From Fimbriimonadales bacterium (GTDB taxonomy: Bacteria > Armatimonadota > Fimbriimonadia > Fimbriimonadales > ATM1): 64,000 nt of DNA. The notes beneath the pieces are model-generated. The model saw only the letters and a list, made by a program, of their open reading frames with translations, was not told the DNA's origin and made no database searches. Positions within the stretch are counted from its first letter, which is position 1, and every line of letters begins with the position of its first letter. The translations under genes and the position numbers were made by a program. Of the stretch, positions 16,549 to 27,459 are shown piece after piece. Location of the stretch: contig JAHCHL010000007.1 in the NCBI GenBank assembly GCA_026129745.1, positions 78,759-142,758 on the forward strand. Reading direction: 5' to 3'.

Positions 16549-19500
16549 TTAGTTGGATATCGCTGTCGGGCCAAGCTTCGGCGCGAGCGAAATATAGTAG
16601 ATGTCTCGGGATCCTGCTCTCGTGCTCGTGAAGAAGAACCACACGAGTCCAGTTCTCAGGTTGATCGGATCATCGAAGAGGTCGGGCGATGCGAAAACGG
16701 TGTCTTCGTCCACGGCCTGCTCGATCGGCACAGGCTGCTCAGCCAGTTCGGTTTGCCATACGACCTGTCCGGTGACTTGCGCGTTTCTGAGGACCCCATC
16801 GTCGCCCCGGTACTGGAACGTCACGGTCACTGTTCGGCCTTCGTCTTGCAGGCCAAAGTAGACCTTTCCGCGCGTCGGGTCGACTTGATAGTACGGTCCG
16901 ACCATGCCGGCAACGCTGACGTTGGCAACTCCGTTCGTGACTGCAATTGGGACTCCAGTTTGAATGGCGAGGCGCTGGGTCTTCATGTAGGGCCTCTTCG
17001 CCTGGCCCGGACCGCTTGCGCCGCGCTCGTAGAAGTGCCACATGCGGGCGACTCTGGGCGTGTCAGCGGGGCTGATCGGCAGGTTAGCGGACGTCATGTA
17101 GAACAGCTTGTTCCAGTCGAAGCGGGTATCGAGGAATGAGCTTGGGTTGCTGTGTCCGCCCGTTGCACCAAGCTCGCTGACTCGCACGATTCGCGGTGTG
17201 TAGCGAAGCTCGAGAGCCATGTTCGCCAGCGGCGGCTGCGTGCTGAACCGGACGACTCCCGTGTGCGGATCGAAGTAGATCTTGCCGCCAAGTTCACTGT
17301 CTCGCGACACAACTCCGGTCGCATCGTCGATTTGAGTCGTAGCCGGGAGGTCGATTCGGACCGGCGCCTGATTGGGCCTTCGAATCCAAGCCTCCAGTGG
17401 CCTGCGGACGTTCCAATTGACGCCTCTTGCTCGGAAGATTCCATCGGCCTGGCGAACAAGCGTCTCGCGGTTTCTTTCGGGTTGCTCTTCGAGGTTTCTG
17501 AGTCGGCCAAAAGCGTCAGACTGCCACGCACCGTAGAAGACTTCGGGTTGTGACGCGTCTCTGAGGAGGCCTGTGAATACGAGATCGATTCTTGCCGTCC
17601 GCTCGATCGGAGTTGGCGACCAAGCTTGGGCAAAGCCCGCACCTGGATCAATTGGCGTGTTGGCCGACCAGTTGGCGGTCTGGTCTCCGGTACCGGACCC
17701 AGAAAGCCGCGCGTTGTAGAACATTTGGGACTTGCCGTTCATGTTCCCATGCCAGAAGGCGACGAGCCCTGTCGCTCCGTATGCAAGCGGTCTGATGCGG
17801 TTCTTTTCCAGCGCCGGATTGGTGATCAGCCAGGCTGGGCTTCCGATTTGGGGTGCGCCGCCACCAGGCTGCTGAGTGTAGGTTGCGTAGAACAGCCGAT
17901 GCTCTCGCTTCGGGCCCGCTCCGGCGTCCTTGGCAGCCGTGCCGCTCCAGAATACGAAGCTGTTGACGGCTTGGTTGGGTCCGGTTGGGCGAGTGTTCAC
18001 CAGGAACGATGGCTGGCTGTAGTTCGGTGTTCCGACGACGACGCCCGGCGTTCCTGCGAATAGGGTTGATCCGGGCTCGGTCGGCATCGGCCCTTGGAAC
18101 GGGTTCCAGAATTGGTTCACGCTGTTCGGGGTCCAACCCATGAGGTCGCGAAGCGGGCTCGCTCCACCAACCTGACTCGGGGCTGCGCCCGTAAACGCTG
18201 CATAGAACAGGTTCCATGTGTCGACGGGCTGGCTTACTGCGGGCGTGTTCGCAATTTGCGGCCGATTCGACATCCAAACCATATGCAAGTTGCCGAGGCC
18301 ATCGCGGAACGCGCTTGGCGCGCCGTTTGTCCACGTGAACGGGCTTGCGGCTAGCGATGGATCGACGTGCGTAAACGTGCCTGTGGTTTGTCCGCCGGTC
18401 AGTCTCGATTCGCGATTGTTGAATTTCACCAGCATCGTCGGGTCGGAATACGCTTCGAGTGGAAGTCCATCCGTTCCGATCGCCAGCGCACGGTCGTTTT
18501 GTCCGCCGACGAGCCAGCTGTCTTCGATGACGTGGATCCACGCTGAGTGTTCACCGACGGGGAATCCTGGCGGAATTGCAACACCGATGACGGGTCTGCT
18601 GTTCGGCGGAGGAGTCGTTCCGTATGGAACGTCGGGAACGGTGAGCGTGGTTGGGAACCTGTCACCAACCCTTGCCTTATGCAGCGTAGCGCGCGGATTG
18701 CCGCTTGCATCGAGCGCACCAATGTTTGGCGCGTACGGCGGGTTGATGTTTGTTACGATGTTCGGGAATCCATCGAGCCATGCGAGCGGGTCGTTGGCTT
18801 CCGCTCTGAATCCGACGGAGATGTAGTTCGGTCCAGGGAACTGTGCGACTCGAGTTGCGACACGCAGGTCGAGCATGTTGACGTTCCCTTCGTTGTAGAC
18901 GGTGAACGGTTGGAAGAACTGTCGGAACGCGCCTGCCGCCGAAATGTCTGGAACAAACAAGTTGCCCGGCGCGAACGGGTTCATCGTTGTGTACCCGAGG
19001 CTGTGCGGCAGAGCACCGAGATCGACGGTGGGTTCAGCGATTGAAATGCTTTCGTCGACTGGAACCGATCCACCGACATTCAGCTCTCGATACGCTTCAC
19101 GTCTTGCGACCGTTGGTGGACCTGCCAGAGCCGCTTCGAGTCCGTCGGGTCTTCCGTTGTTATTCGAATCGACGAAGATGTATGCGATTGCGCGGTAGCC
19201 GCCTTCGAGTGGATCACCTGCGAAGTCTATGAACTGCGTCAAGTTCGCGGGCTGATAGCGTTCTACATTGAGCGTGAATTGGAAAGGCACTCCTTGGATT
19301 TCGCGAGTCAACGGAGTGTTCGGATCGAAGTTCAAAGGCGGTCTCAACTGCGCCGGTGAAACAAGCGGGTTCCGTGCAACACCAAAGGGATCTGAGATGA
19401 AGTTCAGATTCGACCGATCGATGTCCGGATAGTCGAGGCTGAGGTTTGGAATCTCGATTGGCAGTTGCTCCCAACTTGGCAAGTACGGAAGCGGTTTGAA

Positions 19501-22500
19501 AACTGCAAATGCTCCACCTTGCCATGCGGCGTCAGAACGAATCATTCTGACGTTGGACAGTCCTTGGCCGGTTAGCTCAAGAATCCGGCTTCTATCGGCA
19601 ACGAAGAAGTTCGTGTTCGAAGATTGTCCGTGAATGACTTGCCCTGCCGATGACATGAGGGGCTTGCCTGGCAAGTTTCCATTGAGCAAGTTTTCTGGAT
19701 CGTTCGCTACGGTTGACCAGCCCATCGACTTGTTCGCAGGTGGTGTGCCGACGTAACTCGACACCGTGGTGATTGCAATTGGGTTAGCGACGGTGACGAG
19801 TCTCGCATCGAGCAACGGCGGATTGAAAACTCGGCCTTGGTCGATCACCTCGATGTCGACACGGATTTGGTCGCCTGGAGTGAAGAAGTTGTTACCGGTC
19901 GCATTAATTGGGATACCGGCGACGGCGAAGCCGCTGTTCGGATCGCCAGGGGCGAGGCCCGGCACGAGCTCGGCCGGTCTGTCGATGCGAATGTTCAGTC
20001 CACCTGGTCCACGAACATTGAACCGAATCGTCGGCGCTGGATCGGGGGGGGCAGGATAGTCGAAATCGTAAGCGACGACATACATCGTTTCGCCCCATTC
20101 AAGCGCAGGCACTGTCGGCGGCGGATAAAGGTCGGGCAGCGTTGCGGGGACGCCAACAGGCGGAGTTTGTCGCAAATTCTCGTAATTCGGACGCGACAGG
20201 AATTTCATTTTAATGTTGTCGTATCCGGGGATGGGATCGTCGGGCGTCGCGATTTGTTGTCCAGGTGGGTTGAAACCTGGGTCGTTGGAGATCGTGCCGC
20301 CAGTCGAGAATGCGTACAGATAACCGTCCGTACCCGCATGATAGAGCCATCCATATGCCGATGCGGGTGACGCAAAGACTGTTTCGCCTCGCGATTGCCA
20401 ACCCCAAGCGAGTCGCGTTCCTGCGCTGTTTGAATGCGCGGGATTGGCATACATAGCGAGGAACTGGCCTGCGTTCGTTCCAAAGGTAATCAGCGGGAAT
20501 GGCACACCGAGGCCAGACGGTACGAAGCTTGCAAAGTATGGAGAGCTTTGAATGCCCGTTTGAATTTCGGGCGAATCGAAAAGCATCGTGCCATTGTCAC
20601 CGCGCAAGCCATAGATGTGTCCATTGTCGTTGACGAAGAACACCATGTCGCTCGGTGGAGCTGGCGCGCCAAGGCGTGCTTGTGGGACGTATGCGACCGA
20701 CGTGTATGTGAATGGGAACAGACCAGGTGCAGGCGGATTCGGGAACGTCCAGTTGGCTCCGGCAGCGTTCGAGTTGTTGACGTCTCGCGCATAAACGCGG
20801 CCGTCGAATGACGGGAAAATCACCCTTCCGCCGCCAACGGTCGGCGTCGAAGAGAGTGCTCCGACGGGGGGGTCGGTCAGCGCGGGCCAAGCCCAGTTGA
20901 GAGTCGTCTGCTGATTGTTGTTTCCGGCTGCGTCGAGCGCAAAAATTCTTCCTTCGGTTCCTGCTGCGAAGATCTGATTCGTCGCGGGGTCATATGCAAC
21001 GGATGCAACGAATGCTGGTCTTGCAGGGTCAAGCGTGACGACACCGCCGCTGAATGTCGCGCGAGGCCATGTCCATTCGCGTCGTGCCGTTCCGATGACG
21101 CCTGTCGATGCGTCGTAGTCGCCTCTGCCTTCGCAGTCGATTGCATAAACGCGCCCATTTGTGGATGCGATGAACAAAATGTCCCGGCCTCCGATGTTGT
21201 GCACAAGCATCGAAGAGACGCTGAAAGATCCGGGCAGCGGAATGCGGTTGCCGACCGGACCATCGACTGCGTCGTTCGGATCAGTCCAGCTTGGATCGTT
21301 GACGTCCGGAATCGACGGATAGGACCAATAAACCGTTGTGCTTCCGGTTCCATTACCTCGTGCGTCGAGGCAATAGACTCTTCCGTCTTCTGCCGCAACG
21401 AAAACTACTTCTGTCGGCTGCAGCGTCGAGTCGGATCGTCTGATGTTGACGTTCGAAACTGTCGGTGTCGCGTAGATTGCAGCCGTGTTTCTACCAACGA
21501 GCATGATGGCGTCAGCAGCGACTCGGCGTCCGCCGTCACCTGGGTTGTTGCTGTAATTCCAGACTTGGACTTCGAGTCCTCCGGATAGCGGATCGTTCCG
21601 GAACGACCTGTTCCCGATGCGAACCCACTGTCCTCCAAGCGAATCTTGATCCACAAAGAATTCGAATTGCGTTCCGTTTTCATCGATGACGTAGCGCGCT
21701 GCCCTCGCTTGCAGAACACCGCCACCGCTTGGCGGGAACCAAGCGTACACATCGTAATAGTTGTCATCGGAAAGATTCGGATCCCAGCGAGCGACTGCGC
21801 TGCCTGGATAAACGAGCGAAACGGGAGCATCCGCGTAGTCAGCGCCGAAGAATCCAGGCGCTGCAGGCGCCGCAGGGTTCGTCCAACCTGGGTCAGCGCT
21901 GAATGCAGGATTGCTGTTGTCATAAGTCAGGTTCGCATTCGTAATGAGTGCAGGAGCCCATGACCATCTTTGAAGGCTTGCATTCGGATTTGGTGCGTCC
22001 GACCAGAGCGCGTAAACGCGACCGTTCAGAATTTCGAGTGTGCCGTCCGGGTCTGTCGGATCGACGCGCGATTCGTTCCGTGCTGATACAACAATGGAGT
22101 CGAATGGATTCGGACCGACGTTTCGCACGACAGGCGAAGCATAAATAGCGCCGGGATTCGGAACCCCAAGTGCAGAGTCAGCTGCAACGATGTGGTTTGC
22201 GACAGGCCCCATCAGTTGATCGAGATCGTCGCGCGGAACCGTATTGTAAAGCGTGATTGTTATCTGTCCGGTTGGGCCGGAGTTGAAGATTCGATCTTGC
22301 GTGCCGAGATTGCGTCCAACTCTTGCCCAGTATCCGCCGCCTTGGTGTGGGATGATGTCGGTGAAAGTTTGTCCGGATCCGAATGAAACACGATAAACCG
22401 CGAAATGGCTGTTCGGAACAAGGATTCCGCCGGATCGAGTGCCACTTGTCGGGAACCAAACGTAGAGCGCGTAATTCGTGTTGGGCGTACCGTTGAGCGT

Positions 22501-22893
22501 CCACGTCGCGGTTGCTGTTGCACCTGCAGTTGGGTCACCTGTGCCTGCTGTGCTTGGAACCACGAATGCGTAGCGATACGGATTTGCGCCGCTTCCTCTC
22601 CAGTCTGGAGATTCGTCGACTGCGGTCGGCGTAAACCATGCACCAGTAGGCTCGGCGTAATTCGCGCCAACGTTGTCAACGGTTATGTCGCCTCCGACCG
22701 TGCTTTGCAGCGGATGCCACCAGCGAAGGTTGGCAAAGCCAGGCCCTGGATCGAGTGCGTTTGGGTTGATGCCTTGTCGCTCGTTGTTTCCGCGATGCGT
22801 TTGGCTCGGGCCCTGCGCAAATGCGAAGCCGCTAATGGCGAGCGCTGCGATGAGCGCTGCTTTGACTGCTGTGTTGTTCGTTCGGATCATCAT
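16549..22893 (-). CDS. Giant secreted beta-propeller protein with golvesin-like domains, PilY1-like (2114 aa)
   Basis: A 2114-residue exported protein (signal 1-27, ending GFAFAQ). The N-terminal part has two regions resembling golvesin/CBM-like beta-sandwiches (TWTLNG...YALYVWFPTSG; NYYDVYAWFPPSGG). Several PQQ/beta-propeller blades follow with the pattern VFVAAEDGRVYCLDA, LFIASTNGRVYAID, IFAAGTEGRIFALDA and VIFPSFDGRVYARD. An EF-hand-like loop DSNNNGRPDGLE lies near residue 1245, as in PilY1-type calcium sites. The C-terminal third has beta-sandwich-like segments. It sits between the 1516-aa paralogue-like gene and pilM. I infer a pilus-associated adhesin or biogenesis protein. It contains G/C runs of 8 (near 20044) and 7 (near 20866). 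Confidence 0.75.
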   Translation of the reverse strand: MMIRTNNTAVKAALIAALAISGFAFAQGPSQTHRGNNERQGINPNALDPGPGFANLRWWHPLQSTVGGDITVDNVGANYAEPTGAWFTPTAVDESPDWRGSGANPYRYAFVVPSTAGTGDPTAGATATATWTLNGTPNTNYALYVWFPTSGTRSGGILVPNSHFAVYRVSFGSGQTFTDIIPHQGGGYWARVGRNLGTQDRIFNSGPTGQITITLYNTVPRDDLDQLMGPVANHIVAADSALGVPNPGAIYASPVVRNVGPNPFDSIVVSARNESRVDPTDPDGTLEILNGRVYALWSDAPNPNASLQRWSWAPALITNANLTYDNSNPAFSADPGWTNPAAPAAPGFFGADYADAPVSLVYPGSAVARWDPNLSDDNYYDVYAWFPPSGGGVLQARAARYVIDENGTQFEFFVDQDSLGGQWVRIGNRSFRNDPLSGGLEVQVWNYSNNPGDGGRRVAADAIMLVGRNTAAIYATPTVSNVNIRRSDSTLQPTEVVFVAAEDGRVYCLDARGNGTGSTTVYWSYPSIPDVNDPSWTDPNDAVDGPVGNRIPLPGSFSVSSMLVHNIGGRDILFIASTNGRVYAIDCEGRGDYDASTGVIGTARREWTWPRATFSGGVVTLDPARPAFVASVAYDPATNQIFAAGTEGRIFALDAAGNNNQQTTLNWAWPALTDPPVGALSSTPTVGGGRVIFPSFDGRVYARDVNNSNAAGANWTFPNPPAPGLFPFTYTSVAYVPQARLGAPAPPSDMVFFVNDNGHIYGLRGDNGTMLFDSPEIQTGIQSSPYFASFVPSGLGVPFPLITFGTNAGQFLAMYANPAHSNSAGTRLAWGWQSRGETVFASPASAYGWLYHAGTDGYLYAFSTGGTISNDPGFNPPGQQIATPDDPIPGYDNIKMKFLSRPNYENLRQTPPVGVPATLPDLYPPPTVPALEWGETMYVVAYDFDYPAPPDPAPTIRFNVRGPGGLNIRIDRPAELVPGLAPGDPNSGFAVAGIPINATGNNFFTPGDQIRVDIEVIDQGRVFNPPLLDARLVTVANPIAITTVSSYVGTPPANKSMGWSTVANDPENLLNGNLPGKPLMSSAGQVIHGQSSNTNFFVADRSRILELTGQGLSNVRMIRSDAAWQGGAFAVFKPLPYLPSWEQLPIEIPNLSLDYPDIDRSNLNFISDPFGVARNPLVSPAQLRPPLNFDPNTPLTREIQGVPFQFTLNVERYQPANLTQFIDFAGDPLEGGYRAIAYIFVDSNNNGRPDGLEAALAGPPTVARREAYRELNVGGSVPVDESISIAEPTVDLGALPHSLGYTTMNPFAPGNLFVPDISAAGAFRQFFQPFTVYNEGNVNMLDLRVATRVAQFPGPNYISVGFRAEANDPLAWLDGFPNIVTNINPPYAPNIGALDASGNPRATLHKARVGDRFPTTLTVPDVPYGTTPPPNSRPVIGVAIPPGFPVGEHSAWIHVIEDSWLVGGQNDRALAIGTDGLPLEAYSDPTMLVKFNNRESRLTGGQTTGTFTHVDPSLAASPFTWTNGAPSAFRDGLGNLHMVWMSNRPQIANTPAVSQPVDTWNLFYAAFTGAAPSQVGGASPLRDLMGWTPNSVNQFWNPFQGPMPTEPGSTLFAGTPGVVVGTPNYSQPSFLVNTRPTGPNQAVNSFVFWSGTAAKDAGAGPKREHRLFYATYTQQPGGGAPQIGSPAWLITNPALEKNRIRPLAYGATGLVAFWHGNMNGKSQMFYNARLSGSGTGDQTANWSANTPIDPGAGFAQAWSPTPIERTARIDLVFTGLLRDASQPEVFYGAWQSDAFGRLRNLEEQPERNRETLVRQADGIFRARGVNWNVRRPLEAWIRRPNQAPVRIDLPATTQIDDATGVVSRDSELGGKIYFDPHTGVVRFSTQPPLANMALELRYTPRIVRVSELGATGGHSNPSSFLDTRFDWNKLFYMTSANLPISPADTPRVARMWHFYERGASGPGQAKRPYMKTQRLAIQTGVPIAVTNGVANVSVAGMVGPYYQVDPTRGKVYFGLQDEGRTVTVTFQYRGDDGVLRNAQVTGQVVWQTELAEQPVPIEQAVDEDTVFASPDLFDDPINLRTGLVWFFFTSTRAGSRDIYYISLAPKLGPTAISN

Positions 22894-22908
22894 TTTGATC
22901 TCGTCCTC

Positions 22909-25900
22909 TTAGAACCTATCGGCAAACTGCGGCAATCGAAGTCCGCGTGTGCCGACGACAGGCGGAAGCTCCGCTCTGACGCTATTGATGTTGAAACCGA
23001 GATTCGGCAAGAGTGGGTCGTAGTCGTCGCGCCATTGCACGACTTCGCCGAAGAATGGCGCGCCGGAATTCGTGCTTCCGTAATAACCATTCGTCATTAG
23101 AACTTGGCCGTTTTGGAGTCGTTTTGCGCTTACCGCACGAAGTTTGACTCCGCGCAAGTTTTCATAAACCACGTTCGACATCATCCAGATGACTTGCCAG
23201 GCTCCGCCAACTCGCCTGATTTCGTAGACTCCGGTTGAGTCGGTGATCATCACTGCGTAATCGAGCAAGTTGCCATTCAATCCAATGGGTCTGACTGAAA
23301 CGGAGTTGATGCCAAAGAGGCGTTTTTGCGAACCGTCTGGCAGGATGATGTCGTTGATGACTTGGTTGCCTTGACCGGAAACCGCATCAAAGATCAATAA
23401 GCCTCCTGGACCACCGCCCGCTTGTCGATCACCAGTCGCGTTCGGCGTATCGAGTCCGCTGCTGACTCGCGTTGGCATCGCATCGCCGATTCCAGCGACG
23501 TAAACAAAGAGCGGATTGCCAAGCGCATCGACGCCAACTTGGAACCTTTGAATAGCCGTGTATTGCCAGCCCTTTCCACTTAGGTCGAGCGGTGTGTGCC
23601 AAACGAGCTTTGCGAACTGATTCGTGCCGCCAGCGTCTCGTACTGGCCCGCTTATGGCGAGATTGCCGTTCGCATCGACCGTTGTGTTGTATCTGTCGAC
23701 GAGTTCGATCAGCCGTTGATTGCCTGTGTCCGCAATCAAATAGTGCACCCAATACTCGGTGCCTGTCGGCCCGGGCCCTGTGAATGGATTGGCTGCTGGC
23801 GCGACGTAGTCGCCCCAAACGGCTGCGTCGCGCGGCTGTCTCAATTCAAGCACGCTGCCTTCGAGCCAACCTGTCGGACGATAGGTCTGGTCGAGACTTA
23901 TGCGTGCAATCGAGCGAAGCTCGCCAGCGCTCTTGTCGATTACGACAACACGATCTGCACCTGTGTCGACAACGACGTATTCATTCTCGCCAGTTTTGTA
24001 AACCTTGGTTGGCCTTTGAAGTTTCGATGGCTGGAAAACTGTGTCGGTCGGGTTTCGTTGAATGTTGTAGCTGAGATCGGACGTCCAGCGAACGAATCCG
24101 CCCGAATCCACTTCGACAATTCTCCCTTCGTCTGCGACGACGGTGTATGCGGGTCGGAACGCGTAGATGCCACGATTCGCCCAAGCGATCAGAGCGCCAT
24201 CTCCACCGATTACGCCGAGTCCCTGATCGGCGATGCCTTCTCCAATCAGCGTTTGCAGCACTCGCACTCGAAAGTCGCCGAGGCTTTGCACGCCTTCGCC
24301 GCTTGGCCATCGAACGTTGGGGTTCGTTCGGAATCCGCCTGGCGCGCTTGGATCGATGATGACCCAGCGCGATTGCCTTAGGCCTGGCTGATTTGGAACG
24401 GTAACGATCGAGTCATCGTTCGGAGAAATGTTCGCATCCATCGCAAACAATGCAGCTTGCGGAATCGGTGGAAACACTCCGTTGAGCAGACTCGGAAGCG
24501 TCGACCCTCCAGCTTGATAGATTGTGGATCCCATCAGCATCGGGGGGGCATCCGTAATCATTCCCGTTATCGAGAAGTACCAAAGCAATGGACTCCATCT
24601 CGATCCTGTCGCATTCGGATCGATTAGTTGATCGGGCACGCCGTTACCTCCGACGATAACCGGCATGGATGTACTGAATGCGTTTTGCATTTGCCCGGCA
24701 GTACTCGACATCATGTTTCTGAAGCGGATAACACCTGAAGCTTGCTCGTTATCGGATTGAGTGGCCTGAAGCAAGTTGAATTGCTCAGGATTCGATTTGT
24801 TTGTGCTTCTTGCAATATCAGGCTGCCGCACTCGAAGCCCAGCAGGAAGCGATGTCCCAAGCCGGATGTCGACTCGTGACGGATTCGCATCGAATGCAAG
24901 CAGGTAGGTCGCTCTTGCTGAAAAGAATCCAAACTGCTGATCGGCGGACACATTAACGTACAGCACGTTGCCGCGCACAACAGGGCTGCCGTGGAAGTGG
25001 AGCCTTCTCAGTGTTGGATACGGATTCGGACCCGGGAAGATCAGTGGCCAAAGATCATCGCGGTCTTGAATAGCGGAAGGCACCTGAACTCTTTGCGTAT
25101 TGTTGATCGTGATCGTGAATCCATCATGAAGATCCCACCGATATACGAGTTGGAATTGTCCTCGCGAGAATTCGTTCAAACAGAATAGTGAGCCGTTGTT
25201 TTGTTCGTTGCTCGTTACGACGAAGAGATTGCCGCTTGGCGCCAGTGCCATCGCCTTCTGCATATAGCGTTGACGCTGGATGTCGTCCGGCAAGAATAGC
25301 TGGCCGCGGATTGCTGCGGCAACGAGGTTTGCTGCGCCCGTTCCCCAGTCGATGTGGTAGTCGATTCGAATACCAATGGAATCTGGAATCGGTTGACTTA
25401 GGCCGCACTGCAATTGTCCTGGAGCGAATTGAATAACCGAACCCGTGAAGTAGCTTGCAAACGTGCTAGCGTCGAGTTCTTCTCCTGTTGTCGCGTCGAC
25501 TAGTCGAAGCCTGATTCCGAAACTGCTTTCACCGCCCGGCAAATAGAGCGACAGTCCCTTGCTCGCGGCACGCGTGATGATGTTGACAGTCGTTGGTGTT
25601 TTCAGGACAGTTGGCGACTCACCCTTGGCACCAATCCACAGGCTCGTAACGCCAACCGGCGCGCCAGTAAGCGTCGATCGATTCGTGACGTACATCACTT
25701 TATCGAGGCCGCCAGGATTGTCATCCGTTGGGATGTAACCGATGGTCGCCGCGCCACCTGGCTCAGGCAGGTTTGGCGAACCTGCGCCTTGCAACGCCCA
25801 AGGCGTCGCACCGGTCTGCATCCTTTGAAGGGTGGTCGCATTGACGACCCAAACGCGGCCGAGTCGTTGCCCAAAACCACCGGAGTACATGTCATACACG

Positions 25901-27459
25901 TAGACCAGGCCTTCCATGAAGGTCGGTGCATATGGACCACGGTTGTTCTGACCAAGGTCAATGATCGGTGCGGCACCGGGAGCAGTTATCGTTTGTACGG
26001 GTGGAATCGGATTTGGCCCAAGCAATCTTCCGCCGCTCTTCGGCAACGCATCGAAAACGTGGAGTCTGCCCGCCCCATCGATGACATACACTTGGTCGGA
26101 CGGCACATTGGCCGCCGGGTCCGCCACTTCTGCACAGACCGGCGAGCTGAGGGGCGCTTGCATCGAAGTTGAAAACCAGACCAAGTCGCGGCCTGCTCCG
26201 AGGCTGTAATCAGGGAATCCGTCGTCGGTCAGGCCATCGCCGTCGAGATCGCGATTCGGATCGACTTTGTAAGCATAAAGAGTGCCACCTGAAGTGACAA
26301 AGACAAGCCCCTTGTATATCGCAGGAGGCACGTAATTCGTGTCGTTACCTTGGAACAGGTTGAGCGATGTGTCATTCCAAGTTTCGAGAAGCGGCGCACC
26401 AAGGTCGTCGAAAGAAGAGTTGAGTCGGCGGCTGCCTTTACTTAGGGCGGAATGTCCGGACGCAAGCGCGAGGACGTTGTAAGCGAACTTCATTTCATTC
26501 TTTGGAATGTTTCTGAAGTTTTCGCCGGCGATCGGCCCGCTATTTCGCCCGAGGCCACCGAGATTCGTTCCACCTGCGGGCTCGTTGATCGGCGAGGTGA
26601 TGTTGCTCGACGTTACGACAAGGTAGCCATTGCCGATTTGCGCAACACCCGTCACGATCCCCGCCGTGTTTACGACGAGTGGATTGATTTGGAAGAAGTC
26701 TGGATTGAGCGTCGCGACAATATTGTCGTAGCCACCTAAGCCATACCCTGCCAGCGTCGCTTGTTGAATCGCGTGGCCCCCGTTGTGCGAACCGAGCCTC
26801 GCTGCGACACCAGTCTGAATTTTGTGCGGATAGTTGAAAAGCGGATGTTCGGGCTGAATCGTTCTTGGGTTTGCGCCCGCATTCGTTGTGAGAAACGGTA
26901 TGGGGAATGCGCGGAATGCGTCGACGGTTTGGAATGTGGATTTGTCAAACCACAAAACACCGCCACTATCCAAGAAGGCTTGCAGTTTGGCGCGGTCGAT
27001 CGGATTGATCCAGATGTTTCCTGGCGCGTGAACAATTAGAATGTCGAATTGCGAAATCGCGGTCGCTGTGATTTGGCTTAGCGTGATTTCCCAGTAAGGC
27101 GCCATGTTTTTGTGGAGCCTTTGGCCTGTTACGAACGGGCCGGGTCCGAGTCCTAGCGCTGCGTAGATCGCGTCCCATCTCGCTTGCATTTGCGGCGTGA
27201 CCGCTCCGCTTGCAAGCGGGTTGTCGAATTCCCAACCGGCAGGTTTCAGGTCGGTTCGTCTTTCGAGATTGTAAAAGACATACGGATCCGCGTTGGTTGG
27301 AACTCCTCCTGGGCCCATCGTGCTGTCGATCAGCAGCATGCCTGCGTTGATCTTCGTCGTTTTTCGCGCATAGGATGTTGGTTGCGCGAATGCGCCCACC
27401 GCAATTGCGATGGACGCACTAACGATCAAGGCGGTGCGCAATGTAGTTTTCAGGCTCAC
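22909..27459 (-). CDS. Giant secreted propeller protein, PilY1-like (1516 aa)
   Basis: A 1516-residue exported protein (signal 1-26, ending GAFAQ). The N-terminal ~340 residues include a Rossmann-like/DUF4159-like segment (FDILIVHAPGN ... LQAFLDSGGVLWFD). Propeller-type blades follow (GLVFVTSGGTLYAYKV, VYVIDGAGRLHVFDA, LVYVYDMYSGGFG, VYKTGENEYVVVDTG). A calcium-type loop DLDGDGLTDDGF lies near residue 400. The GTG start is inside the stop of the PilX-like gene (GTGA), with GGAGAGG upstream. Its place directly after a PilV-PilW-PilX-like set matches that of pilY1 in Pseudomonas, but sequence similarity beyond fold features is not evident by eye. A 7-G run lies at 24542. Confidence 0.75.
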   Translation of the reverse strand: MSLKTTLRTALIVSASIAIAVGAFAQPTSYARKTTKINAGMLLIDSTMGPGGVPTNADPYVFYNLERRTDLKPAGWEFDNPLASGAVTPQMQARWDAIYAALGLGPGPFVTGQRLHKNMAPYWEITLSQITATAISQFDILIVHAPGNIWINPIDRAKLQAFLDSGGVLWFDKSTFQTVDAFRAFPIPFLTTNAGANPRTIQPEHPLFNYPHKIQTGVAARLGSHNGGHAIQQATLAGYGLGGYDNIVATLNPDFFQINPLVVNTAGIVTGVAQIGNGYLVVTSSNITSPINEPAGGTNLGGLGRNSGPIAGENFRNIPKNEMKFAYNVLALASGHSALSKGSRRLNSSFDDLGAPLLETWNDTSLNLFQGNDTNYVPPAIYKGLVFVTSGGTLYAYKVDPNRDLDGDGLTDDGFPDYSLGAGRDLVWFSTSMQAPLSSPVCAEVADPAANVPSDQVYVIDGAGRLHVFDALPKSGGRLLGPNPIPPVQTITAPGAAPIIDLGQNNRGPYAPTFMEGLVYVYDMYSGGFGQRLGRVWVVNATTLQRMQTGATPWALQGAGSPNLPEPGGAATIGYIPTDDNPGGLDKVMYVTNRSTLTGAPVGVTSLWIGAKGESPTVLKTPTTVNIITRAASKGLSLYLPGGESSFGIRLRLVDATTGEELDASTFASYFTGSVIQFAPGQLQCGLSQPIPDSIGIRIDYHIDWGTGAANLVAAAIRGQLFLPDDIQRQRYMQKAMALAPSGNLFVVTSNEQNNGSLFCLNEFSRGQFQLVYRWDLHDGFTITINNTQRVQVPSAIQDRDDLWPLIFPGPNPYPTLRRLHFHGSPVVRGNVLYVNVSADQQFGFFSARATYLLAFDANPSRVDIRLGTSLPAGLRVRQPDIARSTNKSNPEQFNLLQATQSDNEQASGVIRFRNMMSSTAGQMQNAFSTSMPVIVGGNGVPDQLIDPNATGSRWSPLLWYFSITGMITDAPPMLMGSTIYQAGGSTLPSLLNGVFPPIPQAALFAMDANISPNDDSIVTVPNQPGLRQSRWVIIDPSAPGGFRTNPNVRWPSGEGVQSLGDFRVRVLQTLIGEGIADQGLGVIGGDGALIAWANRGIYAFRPAYTVVADEGRIVEVDSGGFVRWTSDLSYNIQRNPTDTVFQPSKLQRPTKVYKTGENEYVVVDTGADRVVVIDKSAGELRSIARISLDQTYRPTGWLEGSVLELRQPRDAAVWGDYVAPAANPFTGPGPTGTEYWVHYLIADTGNQRLIELVDRYNTTVDANGNLAISGPVRDAGGTNQFAKLVWHTPLDLSGKGWQYTAIQRFQVGVDALGNPLFVYVAGIGDAMPTRVSSGLDTPNATGDRQAGGGPGGLLIFDAVSGQGNQVINDIILPDGSQKRLFGINSVSVRPIGLNGNLLDYAVMITDSTGVYEIRRVGGAWQVIWMMSNVVYENLRGVKLRAVSAKRLQNGQVLMTNGYYGSTNSGAPFFGEVVQWRDDYDPLLPNLGFNINSVRAELPPVVGTRGLRLPQFADRF

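Noticed and set aside
17648..18541. A 297-aa frame inside the 2114-aa gene
   Set aside because: It is on the same strand in a different frame, without start context or family features.
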